A stretch of DNA of 64,000 nt, taken from positions 62,001-126,000 of the forward strand of contig NZ_VRYN01000003.1 in NCBI RefSeq assembly GCF_008124605.1, in the 5' to 3' direction. The notes beneath the pieces are model-generated. The model did no database searches. It was not told the origin of the DNA and saw only the letters and a program-made list of their open reading frames with translations. This document shows, in pieces, positions 34,507 through 43,982 of the stretch. The stretch's first letter is position 1. Every line of letters begins with the position of its first letter. This DNA is from Halobacterium salinarum DSM 3754. Lineage in GTDB: Archaea; Halobacteriota; Halobacteria; Halobacteriales; Halobacteriaceae. Both the position numbers and the translations under genes were made by a program.

Positions 34507-35357
34507 GTCGTCCGGGCCCCGGCCAGTTGCGTCGTCGTCTCCCTGACCGTCCCGGGGTTCTCGTGCCATCGTGTGCTCACCTCCTCGATGCCGTCCTCGT
34601 CGCCGACCGCGACGTAGCTGGGGCCGGTGCCGGACAGCGACACACCGGCGGCGTGTGGGAGCGCCGTGACCGCGGGCGCGGTCGGGAAGTCAAGGGCGGC
34701 ACAGAACGCCAGACCGTTGACCGTCATCGCGGTGCCGTAGTCGCCGGCCGCCGCGAGCGCCGCGACGTGCTCGGCAAGTCCCGAAACGCGCTCGCACCGC
34801 GCCACGTCGGCGTCCGCGGAGTACGCGCGCTCGGGGGGCGTCCAGACGGCGGCGTGCCACTCGACCGCGTCGCGGAACAGGAGGTCGTCCTCGCGGTTGT
34901 CGGTCATCGCCACCCCGCCGAGCATGCTTGCCGCCGCGTCGTCGAACGCGCCGGTCACCGTCACGCCCGCGTCTCGGGCGGCCTGCACGCCGAGCCGCGC
35001 GGCCTCGATCCGCGGGACGCTCTCCGCAACGCCCAGCGCGTCCAGCGTCGCCAGCACGGTGGCGTTGGCCGCTGCACTGGAGCTTTTCAATCCGGCGGCC
35101 AGTGGCACCTCGCTTTCGGTGCGGACGTGGCCACCCTGCCCGTCACCGTAGCGGTCGATCACGCGCGAGACGCAGCGCTCGATGAGCGCGGTGTCGGCCT
35201 CGGGGTGGCCTGCGATCTCCCCGCTAACGCCGCTTTCCGACGGCGTCACCGAAACGGACGCTTCGGTGTCGATGTCCAGCGCGAACGCCGCCCCGACGCC
35301 GGTCGCCAGGGCGTTCAGAACCGTGCCGGCGGCCGGTGCCACCGCGCGCCCGTCCAT
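34503..35357 (-). CDS. aroK: Shikimate kinase, archaeal GHMP type
   Basis: A 284-residue GHMP-superfamily kinase that phosphorylates shikimate. The ATP-binding loop is PLAAGLKSSSAAANATVLATLDALG and the C-terminal motif is GVSLSGTGPSYVAVG. MDGRAVAPAAGTVLNALATGVGAAFALD is the typical archaeal start, and residues upstream of 35357 are not conserved. It is the archaeal replacement for the bacterial P-loop AroK. It is coupled to aroQ by a four-base overlap. Confidence 0.95.
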   Translation of the reverse strand: MDGRAVAPAAGTVLNALATGVGAAFALDIDTEASVSVTPSESGVSGEIAGHPEADTALIERCVSRVIDRYGDGQGGHVRTESEVPLAAGLKSSSAAANATVLATLDALGVAESVPRIEAARLGVQAARDAGVTVTGAFDDAAASMLGGVAMTDNREDDLLFRDAVEWHAAVWTPPERAYSADADVARCERVSGLAEHVAALAAAGDYGTAMTVNGLAFCAALDFPTAPAVTALPHAAGVSLSGTGPSYVAVGDEDGIEEVSTRWHENPGTVRETTTQLAGARTT

Positions 35358-35446
35358 GCCCACGCCTGGGGGCCGCCGTACTTGGTGTTGGCGCTCCGCG
35401 CAAACCGCGGGCTTTTCGGTGGGTCGGCGGCTACACGAACCCACGA

Positions 35447-35875
35447 ATGAGCGCCCGCAACGACATTGCGCCGAGCACGCTCGGCGTTGAACTGGCCGAA
35501 GAGGGCGTCTACGTCGAATACACTGACGGGCGGGAAGCCTTCTACAACGGCGTCCCGGAACCCATCGAGGGCACGCTGCACACCAATCCGGGGAAGGACG
35601 TCCACGTGCTGGTCACCGACCCCACGGAAACCGAGGGCGTGCTGGTGTACGTCAACGACCTGAAAACCCACGACGAGATCCTGGAGTCAACCGGCGTCGG
35701 CCGCCTGCTGCTCGACCCCGGCGAACGCGAGGAGCTGTTCCCGGGGGTCACCGTGCAGGCCGACGGCTACGCGATCGACATCGACGCCGACCCCGAGACC
35801 GCTCGGGGCCGCGTGTTCGTGTTCGCCGAGGACGAACTCTCCGAGTACGCCTACGAGATCGTCGGCCCGGCGTGA
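35447..35875 (+). CDS. Conserved haloarchaeal protein (DUF5796-like)
   Basis: A 142-residue acidic soluble protein, MSARNDIAPSTLGVELAEEGVYVEYTDGREAFYNGVPEP. It is predicted to be mostly beta strand and to belong to a conserved haloarchaeal family of unknown function. A GCTTTTCGG box lies about 33 bases before the ATG. It ends one base before the stop of the convergent zinc microprotein. Confidence 0.75.
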   Translation: MSARNDIAPSTLGVELAEEGVYVEYTDGREAFYNGVPEPIEGTLHTNPGKDVHVLVTDPTETEGVLVYVNDLKTHDEILESTGVGRLLLDPGEREELFPGVTVQADGYAIDIDADPETARGRVFVFAEDELSEYAYEIVGPA

Positions 35876-36010
35876 CTACCGCAGGTACGGTGGGTCCTCG
35901 GCGGTGCAGTTGGCTTCGTGTTGCTGAGCGTCGGCATCGATGTCGAACACCAACCCACACTCCTCACAGCGGTACCACGTCGCCTCGTCGCGGGTTGTCT
36001 CTTCGACCAT
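35876..36010 (-). CDS. Zinc-finger microprotein
   Basis: A 44-residue protein: MVEETTRDEATWYRCEECGLVFD, then DADAQQHEANC. The Cys-x2-Cys ... His-x3-Cys spacing makes a single zinc finger of the C2HC kind, resembling small haloarchaeal zinc-finger proteins. The ATG at 36010 is supported by a GTTTTTAGC box centred about 28 bases upstream. It lies 22 bases after the ABC ATPase gene. Function unknown; nucleic acid or protein binding is possible. Confidence 0.8.
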   Translation of the reverse strand: MVEETTRDEATWYRCEECGLVFDIDADAQQHEANCTAEDPPYLR

Positions 36011-36032
36011 ACGTCGCGTCTCGTCGCGAGCG

Positions 36033-36692
36033 CTAAAAACCGTTTTCCCGGTCGAGCAGGCGGTCGTAGACGCTGCCCGGGTCGTTCGGCGCGGCGGGCC
36101 GGTCCCACGAATCCAGGAGGCGGCCGTCCCGGACAACCGTCAGCGTCGCGTAGTCGTCCGCGAACGCGTTGAGGTGATGGGTGGACGCAACGACCGTGTG
36201 CTCGGCGCTGTATCGCGTGACCGTGTCCACCAGCCGTCGCCGCGTCGCCGGGTCCAGGTCGGCCAGCGGCTCGTCCAACAACAGGGCGTCGGGCCGCTTC
36301 AACAGCGCAAGCGCGAGATCCAGTTTCTTCTGGAACCCCCCGGAGAGTGCGCCCGCCGTCCGCCCGGCCACCGGATCGAGGCGCAGTTGATCGACCAGCG
36401 ACGCCCGCCACTCGTCGGTCGCCCCCGCGAGCGCGCCGAACACGTCGAGGTTCTCCGCGACCGTGAGGTCCGCGTAGACGTTCGGCGTCTGGAACGCGAC
36501 GCCCAGCGACTCGGGCACGGTGACGCTGCCGCTGTCGTGTCGTGTGAGCCCCGCAAGCACGCGCAGGAGGGTCGTCTTCCCCGAGCCGTTCGGCCCGGCC
36601 AAGCAGTGCAACCCCTCGTCCCAGGCGACTGAGACCGCCGCCAGTGCAGTCGTTTCGCCGTACGTCTTCGTGAGGTCCGTGGCTGTGATCAC
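36033..36692 (-). CDS. ABC transporter ATP-binding protein
   Basis: A 219-residue ATPase with Walker A GPNGSGKTT, ABC signature ALSGGFQKKLDLALALL (LSGGF instead of LSGGQ), Walker B DALLLDEPLADLDP and switch His in VVASTHH. The GTG at 36692 starts MITATDLTKTYGETTAL. It begins two bases after the permease stop, so the pair is one operon with the lipoprotein gene upstream. It powers the ABC-2 type permease; the short protein fits an exporter of unknown substrate. Confidence 0.9.
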   Translation of the reverse strand: MITATDLTKTYGETTALAAVSVAWDEGLHCLAGPNGSGKTTLLRVLAGLTRHDSGSVTVPESLGVAFQTPNVYADLTVAENLDVFGALAGATDEWRASLVDQLRLDPVAGRTAGALSGGFQKKLDLALALLKRPDALLLDEPLADLDPATRRRLVDTVTRYSAEHTVVASTHHLNAFADDYATLTVVRDGRLLDSWDRPAAPNDPGSVYDRLLDRENGF

Positions 36693-36694
36693 GG

Positions 36695-37765
36695 TCAGGC
36701 CCTCCGTTCGTACAGTTCGATTGTGCCCCCGGCCACCAACGCCGCCACGCCGACCGCGGCGACCAGGCCACCCAGCCAGTCGGCGTACGTGCTGATGGGT
36801 TGCCCGCGGAGCACGAGGCCGCGGACCGTGACCACCGCGTAATGCGTCGGCACCTGTCGAACCACCCACCGGCGGGCGGGCGAGAAGAACCCCACGGGGT
36901 ACACCACCCCGGAGAACCCGAGCACGAACAGCAACACCAGCAGGTTGAGGATGCGCCCCCAAACGCCGAACCCGGCGAGCAACTGGATGGCAACCGCCAC
37001 CAGCCCCAACAACAGGAACGTCACCACGACGACGGCCAGCGTCGCCACTCCCAACACGGACACCGAACCGCCGATCACGGCGGTGACGGCGTCGAACACG
37101 ACCAAGGGTACGACCAGCAGCGCCGCGAAAAACAGGAGCTTGCTCGCGACGACCGCGTACAGGCTGGTCTCCACACGCAGCCGATCCAGCACGGCCGCCT
37201 CCGCCTCGAACGTCTGTGGGAGGTAGCCCAACGCCACGATGGCGGTCAACGACACCACGAACGACGGCACGAGGTACGTCGACAACGAGTACTGGGTGCC
37301 GACGAACTCCCGGGACACGGTCACGTCGCGGGGAATTGCGGTGCCCAGTCCGGACTGCAGCAGGCGCACGATGGCCCGCGACGGCTCGTGGTACGGCACG
37401 ACGCTGCCGTCGATGTAGACCGTGAACGCGGCCGCGCCGCGCGCCGAGTCGGCGAGCGCGGGCGGCACGGAGACGACGGCGTACACCTGCTCGCGGCCGA
37501 GCGCGGTCAGTGCGTCTGCCCGAGACTGGTAGATCACGGGATCACTGAACACCGTGACAGCCGCCCGCGCGACGCGCAGATCGTCCCCGGTGACGGCCGC
37601 CGTCCGTGGTGCGACTGCGATCGGCGCGTCGGTCGGTAATACGTGCTGAAAGCCCACCGTGACGTACGCGAACACCGCCGGCAGCACGACGAAAACAGCC
37701 GCAAGCGCGAGCAGCTTGTGTCGTCCCCATCGGAGTTCCTTCCCGAGCAGGGACGGGACGTCCAT
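36695..37765 (-). CDS. ABC-2 type transporter permease
   Basis: A 356-residue membrane protein with one helix near residues 17-40, a large external domain (about 45-170, with RTAAVTGDDLRVARAAVTVFSDPVIY), and five further helices after residue 175. This is the standard ABC-2 exporter permease layout. It starts directly after the stop of the lipoprotein gene with no gap and ends two bases before the ATPase start. Together they would form an export or lipoprotein-handling complex. Confidence 0.88.
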   Translation of the reverse strand: MDVPSLLGKELRWGRHKLLALAAVFVVLPAVFAYVTVGFQHVLPTDAPIAVAPRTAAVTGDDLRVARAAVTVFSDPVIYQSRADALTALGREQVYAVVSVPPALADSARGAAAFTVYIDGSVVPYHEPSRAIVRLLQSGLGTAIPRDVTVSREFVGTQYSLSTYLVPSFVVSLTAIVALGYLPQTFEAEAAVLDRLRVETSLYAVVASKLLFFAALLVVPLVVFDAVTAVIGGSVSVLGVATLAVVVVTFLLLGLVAVAIQLLAGFGVWGRILNLLVLLFVLGFSGVVYPVGFFSPARRWVVRQVPTHYAVVTVRGLVLRGQPISTYADWLGGLVAAVGVAALVAGGTIELYERRA

Positions 37766-38857
37766 CTATGGGCGCGCCACTGACGCGGCGGACGAGTTGT
37801 CGAGCGTTGTCGTGTTGTCCGCCGTTTCGTTCGTCCCGAACGCCGCCTCGATCCGCGACTCGATGGTGTCCGCGGATTCGGCGTACGTGACGATGACCGT
37901 GTTTCCGTCCTGTTCGATCGAGCCCGCCTCGAACGACGGCCGCAGCTCTTCGGGGCTCACGCTGGCGTACAGCGACCGCGTCCCGTCGATGAGATCGTAG
38001 GCCCGCTCCGCGCTGTCCTCGGAGTCGGCGATGACGTGTTCCGTGGATGTGATGTCACCGTCGTCGGTGCCGAACGACACCGCGGTGTACTCGATGCCGC
38101 TCACCGCCGAGAGGTTGACCGGCGCGTTCTCGGCGACGCGCTCGTATCCAAGCAAGCTGTCGGAGCCGTTGGGTGCGGACAGCGCGTACTGTACGTAGCT
38201 GCCGCCGTTGACGCCCTCGAAGGCGCTTCTGAGGTCGCCCTCCAGGTGGTCGGCGTCGCCGCTGCGCACGTCGAGCATGCTCTCGACGCTGTCGCGGTCA
38301 CCGACCACGAACTCGCCGTCACCGAGCGCGGCCAACACGTTGTCGAACCCGCCCAGCGAGTCGTCGCTGTACACCGTGACGTTCCCGTACGTTCCCTCGT
38401 TGAGCGTCGTGTCCGTCGACGACTCGATGGCGTTGACCATCCCGGATTCGTCGTACGTCGTCGACAGCAATGCCGCCCCGCTGCTGGTGCCGGGCTGCGT
38501 GGTCGCAGTCGACGCCGTGAACATCGTCATGTTCTGGATCTTTCGCGGGTTGATATCGGTGGCCTCCTCGAAGTCGTCGAGCATCGACGACACGTCACTC
38601 GGGGCACTCGGGCCGAGGTCGGCCTCGGCCAGCGTCGTGTTCGTCACCGATCGGAGATCCGTGTCAGTTCGCATGCCAGCGACATCGACGTACGCGACGT
38701 ACTCAGCGGACGCCGGGACGCTGTCGAGTTTCGCGTTCGTTGTGGTGGCATCGGCGCTCGATCCACCGGGCATACCGGTACACCCAGCGGCAACCAGCAG
38801 CACTGCGAGCCCGACGGCTAACAGTGCAGTTCGTGGGACGTGGAGGTCGCGTACCAT
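37766..38857 (-). CDS. Lipoprotein, function unknown
   Basis: A 363-residue protein. It has a hydrophobic signal segment LLAVGLAVLLVAAGC with a lipobox (VAAGC) that would be lipidated at about Cys26. The mature part is rich in Ser, Thr, Asp and Glu and has several Asn-x-Ser/Thr sites, as expected for a surface-exposed haloarchaeal protein. It contains a YVAYVDVAGMRTDTDL segment but no recognised domain. It is the first gene of the ABC exporter operon. A TATA-like box is centred 29 bases before the ATG at 38857. Confidence 0.8.
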   Translation of the reverse strand: MVRDLHVPRTALLAVGLAVLLVAAGCTGMPGGSSADATTTNAKLDSVPASAEYVAYVDVAGMRTDTDLRSVTNTTLAEADLGPSAPSDVSSMLDDFEEATDINPRKIQNMTMFTASTATTQPGTSSGAALLSTTYDESGMVNAIESSTDTTLNEGTYGNVTVYSDDSLGGFDNVLAALGDGEFVVGDRDSVESMLDVRSGDADHLEGDLRSAFEGVNGGSYVQYALSAPNGSDSLLGYERVAENAPVNLSAVSGIEYTAVSFGTDDGDITSTEHVIADSEDSAERAYDLIDGTRSLYASVSPEELRPSFEAGSIEQDGNTVIVTYAESADTIESRIEAAFGTNETADNTTTLDNSSAASVARP

Positions 38858-38880
38858 GGTCGTGCGTACTCCCAGGCCAC

Positions 38881-38891
38881 TTGAATAGTTT
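38881..38891 (-). promoter_or_regulatory. TATA-like box of the lipoprotein-ABC exporter operon
   Basis: Minus strand AACTATTCAA is centred about 29 bases before the lipoprotein start at 38857. Confidence 0.45.
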
Positions 38892-38940
38892 GTGACCTGT
38901 GTTTGGTGTGACTCCCGTTCCCGCGGTGTGATGGCTCCCG

Positions 38941-41781
38941 CTACCAGAACGCCTTGGTGCGCGCGTACTCGCGCTCGCGCTCGAGGATGTCCCGGTAGAA
39001 CTCCGCCTCCGTCTCCCGGTGGCGGTTGATGACGCGGGCGGCGTTCCGGGGGCCGACGCCGCGCGCCGACAACGCGATCACGGCCCGCTTCCCGTGGCTC
39101 TGCACGATGCTGGCGTTCCGGTACGCGCGCTGTGTCCGGTCGTCCTGCTCGTCGTCCTTGTCGTCGGCACGCACCGCCGTTATCACCTCATCCGCCCACG
39201 GCGACAGCGCCGCGATCCGCGTTGACCCACACCGGGGGCACTCCGGCTGGTCGGTGACCCGACGGACCATCGTCTCGTGGCTCCAGTCGGCGCAATGCAC
39301 GCAGAACAGCTTCACGCGGTCGTCCTGGATGCGGTCTTTGATCGTCTGCACGACGCTGGCGTCGGCGTGCTCCGGCGTGAGCAACTCCGTTCCCGCCGAC
39401 CGGCCGCCGGCCCCCACGGCCGTGCGCTCGCCCACGATCTCGACGCCGAGCTCGCCGGACTGCACGCGCGCGAGCACGTCGCTGGCGCGCGCCACGTCCA
39501 GCGTGGTGTGGAACACCTCCCGGATCGCCTCCTCGTAGACGGGCGTATCTTCAAGCGCCCCCAGCAGCCGGGACAGCCCCACGCCGTCCCGCCCCTTCCA
39601 GCGCTTGAGCGCGCCGAACTTCGCGGCGACCTGTGCGAGCGTGAACTTCAGCGTCTCGGACTGTTTCAGGCTGAGTTCGAGCAACCCGGCCACGTGATCG
39701 GGGTCGGTGTCGCGCAACACCGCCACGACGTCCGTGGCGCTCACCCGGCTCGGGACCTCCAACTCGATGCGGTACGGGCCCGCGTCCAGCCCCACCGACG
39801 ACCCCGTCTGCTGACCGAGCAGCGCCGACACCAGCCGCCCCAACGTCTCGTTGACTTCGTGCCCGAAGCACGCGTTCACCACCACCGTCGAGCCGGCCTG
39901 CTCGACGACGATCCGCTCGGCGCTCGGCACGGGCGCGTCCTGCTCGGTCACGTGGCGGGCCATCCGGTCGAGCGCGCTGCCGGCGGTCCGGTGGGTGGTC
40001 GGATACCTCGCCGCCACGTCTCTCGCCACCGCATCCTTGGGCGTCCCGGTGCCGAGCTGCCGGCCGCCCGTCGCCCGCATCCCACCGACTGCCTGCGCGA
40101 CCGCGTACGGCACCGGGATCTCTTGGCCCGTCCAGGACGGCACCTCGCCCGCTGGGTCCTCGATGGGCGAGACCTCCACCTGCTGGTCGTCCTCGTCGAT
40201 GTTCGTGATGCGCCACATCTCGCCGCGCTGCACGAACGTCGCGCCCGGCTCCGCGAAGTTCACCACGAACCGCTCGTCGAGCGTGCCGACCTGCCGGCCG
40301 CCGGCCATGTCGTACACCTCGTAGGTCTCCTCGTCGGGGATCATCGAGAGGTTCGCGTAGTAGTACTGCCACGTCCCCCCGGACGTCGAGATGGTGTCGT
40401 CGTCCTCATCGACGTACACCACGCGGTTCCGGTGGAGCTCCATCGCCACCGCCCGGAACGTCTCCTCGGTGAGCTGCTTGAACGGATACGCGCGCGTGAT
40501 GATGTTGTACGCGTGCCAGGCTTCGGTCTCCCCGACATCCATCACGACGCCGACGATCTGGTTCGCAACAGTGTCGAGGCTGCCGTGATGAACCTGGGTG
40601 TCCTCGACGGCGCCATCGTTGGCCCGGTCTGCGACCGCCAGCGCCTCCAGGGTGTCGTCGGTGCTGCCCGTGATGACGGTGCCCTCGCTAACCGCGTCCC
40701 GGCTGTGACCTGCCCGCCCCACGCGTTGGAGCAGGCGCTTGACCCCCCGGGGCGAGTTGTACTGCACCACGTGGTCGATCCCGCCCACGTCGATCCCGAG
40801 CTCCATCGAGGACGTGCACAGCAGGCCGTCGAGTTCGCCGGATTTGAAGCGGTCCTCGACGTCGATACGGGCGTCTTTCGACAGCGAGCCGTGGTGCACG
40901 CCGATGTCCGCGTCCAGCTCCTTGAACCGCGACCCCAGCGCCTCCGCGGTCTGGCGGGTGTTCACGAAGATCAACACCGAGTCGTGGCGGTCGACGATCT
41001 CCCGGATCGCGCGGACGTGGCTGGCCATCGCCGGCGTGGTCAGCAGTTCGCTCGCCAACCGCTCGTCGGCGTCCGTGACGGCCGGCTCCCGCACCTCGAA
41101 CGACACGTTCGACGTCACGTCGACTTCGATGATCTCACACCCCCGGCCGCCGGTGAGAAACGCCCCGATCTCGTGGGGATCCCCGACCGTCGCCGACAGC
41201 CCGATCCGCTGGACGCGCCCGGCCACCTCCACGAGGCGTTCAAGCCCGATCGCCAGCTGCGCGCCGCGCTTCGCGCCCGCCAGCTCGTGGACCTCGTCGA
41301 CGACGACGTGCTCGACGTCTGCAAGTCCATCCCGGAGCGTCGACCCGGTCAGCATCGCCTGCAGGGTCTCCGGCGTGGTCACCAGCACGTCCGGCGGATC
41401 GGTGGCCTGCTGTCGGCGCTGGTAGTCCGTCGTGTCCCCGTGTCGCACGTCGACTTCCAGGCCCAGCGTCTCCCCCCACCAGTCCAGGCGCTCGCGCATG
41501 TCCCGGTTCAGCGCCCGCAGCGGCGTCACGTACAGCGCACCGAACCCGTCGGGCGGCCCGCCGTCTGAGACGAGCGCGTCGAAGACGGGCAGCATCGCCG
41601 TCTCCGTCTTCCCGGTCCCCGTCGGGGCGACGACCAACCCGTTTCGCCCGTCCGCGAGCGCGGGCACCGCGCGACGTTGGGGCTCCGTTGGCGTGGTGAA
41701 CCCGCGCTCGGAGAGCGCGTTCCGGACCTCGCTGCCGAGGTGAGTGAACGCGTCCATCCGGCCACCACCGGTCTCCGACAT
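38941..41781 (-). CDS. lhr: Lhr-type superfamily 2 DNA helicase
   Basis: A 946-residue ATP-dependent helicase. Walker A VAPTGTGKTE is near residues 51-60, the Walker B box is VVVDEVHE, and SATVGDP is motif III. Domain 2 has FVNTRQTAEALG and QRVGRAGHSRD. The Lhr-specific winged-helix/core region follows. A four-cysteine zinc site (CVHCADWS ... CPRCGS) and an HhH-like end (IALSARGVGPRNAARVI) come last. It acts in DNA repair or replication restart. It lies 60 bases after rpe. The ATG at 41781 has a TTATT box upstream; MDAFTHL 8 codons later is an alternative. Confidence 0.9.
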   Translation of the reverse strand: MSETGGGRMDAFTHLGSEVRNALSERGFTTPTEPQRRAVPALADGRNGLVVAPTGTGKTETAMLPVFDALVSDGGPPDGFGALYVTPLRALNRDMRERLDWWGETLGLEVDVRHGDTTDYQRRQQATDPPDVLVTTPETLQAMLTGSTLRDGLADVEHVVVDEVHELAGAKRGAQLAIGLERLVEVAGRVQRIGLSATVGDPHEIGAFLTGGRGCEIIEVDVTSNVSFEVREPAVTDADERLASELLTTPAMASHVRAIREIVDRHDSVLIFVNTRQTAEALGSRFKELDADIGVHHGSLSKDARIDVEDRFKSGELDGLLCTSSMELGIDVGGIDHVVQYNSPRGVKRLLQRVGRAGHSRDAVSEGTVITGSTDDTLEALAVADRANDGAVEDTQVHHGSLDTVANQIVGVVMDVGETEAWHAYNIITRAYPFKQLTEETFRAVAMELHRNRVVYVDEDDDTISTSGGTWQYYYANLSMIPDEETYEVYDMAGGRQVGTLDERFVVNFAEPGATFVQRGEMWRITNIDEDDQQVEVSPIEDPAGEVPSWTGQEIPVPYAVAQAVGGMRATGGRQLGTGTPKDAVARDVAARYPTTHRTAGSALDRMARHVTEQDAPVPSAERIVVEQAGSTVVVNACFGHEVNETLGRLVSALLGQQTGSSVGLDAGPYRIELEVPSRVSATDVVAVLRDTDPDHVAGLLELSLKQSETLKFTLAQVAAKFGALKRWKGRDGVGLSRLLGALEDTPVYEEAIREVFHTTLDVARASDVLARVQSGELGVEIVGERTAVGAGGRSAGTELLTPEHADASVVQTIKDRIQDDRVKLFCVHCADWSHETMVRRVTDQPECPRCGSTRIAALSPWADEVITAVRADDKDDEQDDRTQRAYRNASIVQSHGKRAVIALSARGVGPRNAARVINRHRETEAEFYRDILEREREYARTKAFW

Positions 41782-41841
41782 ACTGGCGTAGTCGTACGGT
41801 TGGCGCGCGAATAAGCACACTGCTCCCGGCGGTCGCGTCGG

Positions 41842-42585
41842 CTACACCCGATCGAATCGTCCCAGGCGCGTGCCGTCCTGCAAGTAGAGCTCCGCGTCGG
41901 GGCACCCCGCCGGCAGGAACGGCGCGAGGAACCCCTGGCCGTCGACGTTCACCCACGTCCCGCCGGAGAGGTCGTTAAACGCCGGGAAGACGGCGAGGTC
42001 GCCGTGCGCGTCGACGGCCTCGCCGTAGTGGTCGGTGAACGGCGCTGGGTCCAGGGGGCCGCGCAGCCACGCGCGCTGGACGCGCGTCCCGCCCACATCG
42101 TCGGTCAACCGCACCGCCGGGTGTTCGTGGCCGATACAGACCGTCTCGGCTTCGAGAACAGCCTGACTCGGCCACGTGTGTCCGTGTGCGAACCCCACGT
42201 CACCCAGCACCGTGCCGTCGCTTGGGGTCACCGTCACGTCAGCGGGCACCACGTCCTCGATGCCGCTGTCGTGGTTGCCCACAACGACCGTCGCGGGCAC
42301 GTCCACCGCGTCGAACAGCGCCGCCAACTCCTCGCGCTCGGCCCCCTCCGGCGCGCCGATCGCGTGCCCCACGTCGCCCAGAACCACCAAGCGGTCCGCG
42401 CCCTCCTCGCGTACGAGCCGCCGCAGCCGGCGCCGCCGCTGTGGGCCGCGGCCCTCCACTTCCAGCCCCTTCCGGCGCAGCGACACCTCGATGCCGGCGT
42501 GGTAATCCGCCACCACGAGCGCCCGGCCCCCGCCGGTCTCCGCGACAGCCGCGGGCTCCCCGAGCACGGGCTCGACGAGCGCCAT
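41842..42585 (-). CDS. rpe: RPA-associated calcineurin-like phosphoesterase
   Basis: A 247-residue metallophosphoesterase with DYHAG (Asp27, His29), LGDVGH (Asp71), GNHD (103-106), AHGHTWPS and IGHEHP motifs that build the two-metal site. Its ATG shares one base with the TGA of rpap3. Haloferax has the same gene order, rpa3-rpap3-rpe, in which the phosphoesterase is tied to the RPA single-strand DNA-binding system. Substrate is unknown; DNA ends or nucleotides are possible. Confidence 0.9.
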   Translation of the reverse strand: MALVEPVLGEPAAVAETGGGRALVVADYHAGIEVSLRRKGLEVEGRGPQRRRRLRRLVREEGADRLVVLGDVGHAIGAPEGAEREELAALFDAVDVPATVVVGNHDSGIEDVVPADVTVTPSDGTVLGDVGFAHGHTWPSQAVLEAETVCIGHEHPAVRLTDDVGGTRVQRAWLRGPLDPAPFTDHYGEAVDAHGDLAVFPAFNDLSGGTWVNVDGQGFLAPFLPAGCPDAELYLQDGTRLGRFDRV

Positions 42586-43982
42586 CAGATGGCTTTCAGG
42601 CGGTCGTCGCCGGACTCGTAACACCGCCCGCTCATCAGCGCCGACGTGACCGCCGCCTCGATCTCGTCGGCGTCGGCGTCGAGGCTGTCGGCCGCGGTCG
42701 ACACCACCTCACTGCGGGGCACACCGTCGCCGTCGTCGAGATCGTCCATCAGCTCCACGACGTACTCCTCGACGTCGACATCGGCGGGCGGTGAGTCATC
42801 CCCGGTCCCGTCGGCGTCGAAGTCACCGGGATCGGCGACGGCGTCACCGCCGTCGTCCGTCGATGCGGCCGCCGCCTCGGACTCGACGCCCTCGTCGGGG
42901 CCGGGCGCGTCGATGTCGTGCTCGCCCGCCTCCGGGATCTCGTCGCCCGTCGAGAAGTCCACGCCGTACTCGTCTTTGACTGCCTCGCGCTCCTCGGCCG
43001 AGAGTTCGTACATCTCGCCGTCCTCGTCGGCGGCACCGCTCTCGCCGTCCGTGACCGGCCCCGTGCTCGGGCCCGCGTCCCCGTCCGGCGACGCCGTCTC
43101 GGATGCCGGCTCACCGTCGTCCGTGTCGACCGAGGACGCGGTGCTGTCGGGTGTCCCCGCCGCCGTGCCAGCGTCACCGGCCGACGAGTCGGGCTGTGTC
43201 TCGGCGTCCGTCTCCGACGCCCCGCCGAACGACGCATCCGCGCCGAGGTCGGCGGCGAAATCCAGTGTGGCGTCGCCCGCCTCGCTGGGAGCCACCGCAA
43301 GGCCGCCAACCGTGTCGGTGTCGCCGGCGACGACGCGGGCCGCGTCCGCTGCGAGGTCGCGGACCGCCCCGAGATACGCCGGTGTCGTCCCGTAATGGTC
43401 GAACGCCCGCGGGATGCCGGACGCGAGCCCTGGCGCGACGCCCGCCGCCGCCAGCGCCGACTCCAGGCTGTCGCCGCGCTCGACGCGGTCGTGGGCTGCC
43501 GCCGCGGTCCGCACGCGCGACAGCGTGCGCTCGGCGGTCGCGACGACCCACCGGTCGCGGGTGTCGGCGTCAACTTCGCTGACCGTCTCCGGGCGGACCG
43601 ACGTGTACACCACGTCGGCGTCATCGGGCTCGAACGTCCGGGCTTTGCCCGTGACGGCGACGAACGACGGCGTCTCCGCGGCTTCGAGCGCCGCCAGTGC
43701 TTCCGGCTGGTACTGCCCGGCGTAGACGACGAACGCCCCCGTGGGGTCGACGACGCGCGCGCGCACCACGTCGTCGTTGACCGCCTCAACGGCCGTCAAG
43801 ACGCCCACGACGAACAGCCGGTTGACGCGCGCACCCGTCGGCGTCACCACGTAGTTCGGCGCACGCTCCTCGTCGCTTTCGGCGTACGAGAAGTCGGCGT
43901 CGTCGAACTCCGCCGCGAACAGTCGGTAGGCGACTTCGCGCCGGTTGCGCTCGCCGTCGTCGTCGGTGTCGGCGTCGCTCAT
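42585..43982 (-). CDS. rpap3: RPA-associated protein (RPAP3)
   Basis: A 465-residue protein. Residues about 40-130 hold an OB-like fold (YVVTPTGARVNRLFVVGVLTAVEAVNDDVVRARVVDPTG). Helices follow, then a very acidic Ser/Asp/Thr linker (about 240-390) and a C-terminal domain (DDGDGVPRSEVVSTAADSLDADADEIEAAVTSALMSGRCYE) like a winged helix. It is coupled to rpa3 by a four-base overlap and to rpe by one base. It is expected to bind RPA3 and help in DNA repair. Confidence 0.88.
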   Translation of the reverse strand: MSDADTDDDGERNRREVAYRLFAAEFDDADFSYAESDEERAPNYVVTPTGARVNRLFVVGVLTAVEAVNDDVVRARVVDPTGAFVVYAGQYQPEALAALEAAETPSFVAVTGKARTFEPDDADVVYTSVRPETVSEVDADTRDRWVVATAERTLSRVRTAAAAHDRVERGDSLESALAAAGVAPGLASGIPRAFDHYGTTPAYLGAVRDLAADAARVVAGDTDTVGGLAVAPSEAGDATLDFAADLGADASFGGASETDAETQPDSSAGDAGTAAGTPDSTASSVDTDDGEPASETASPDGDAGPSTGPVTDGESGAADEDGEMYELSAEEREAVKDEYGVDFSTGDEIPEAGEHDIDAPGPDEGVESEAAAASTDDGGDAVADPGDFDADGTGDDSPPADVDVEEYVVELMDDLDDGDGVPRSEVVSTAADSLDADADEIEAAVTSALMSGRCYESGDDRLKAI

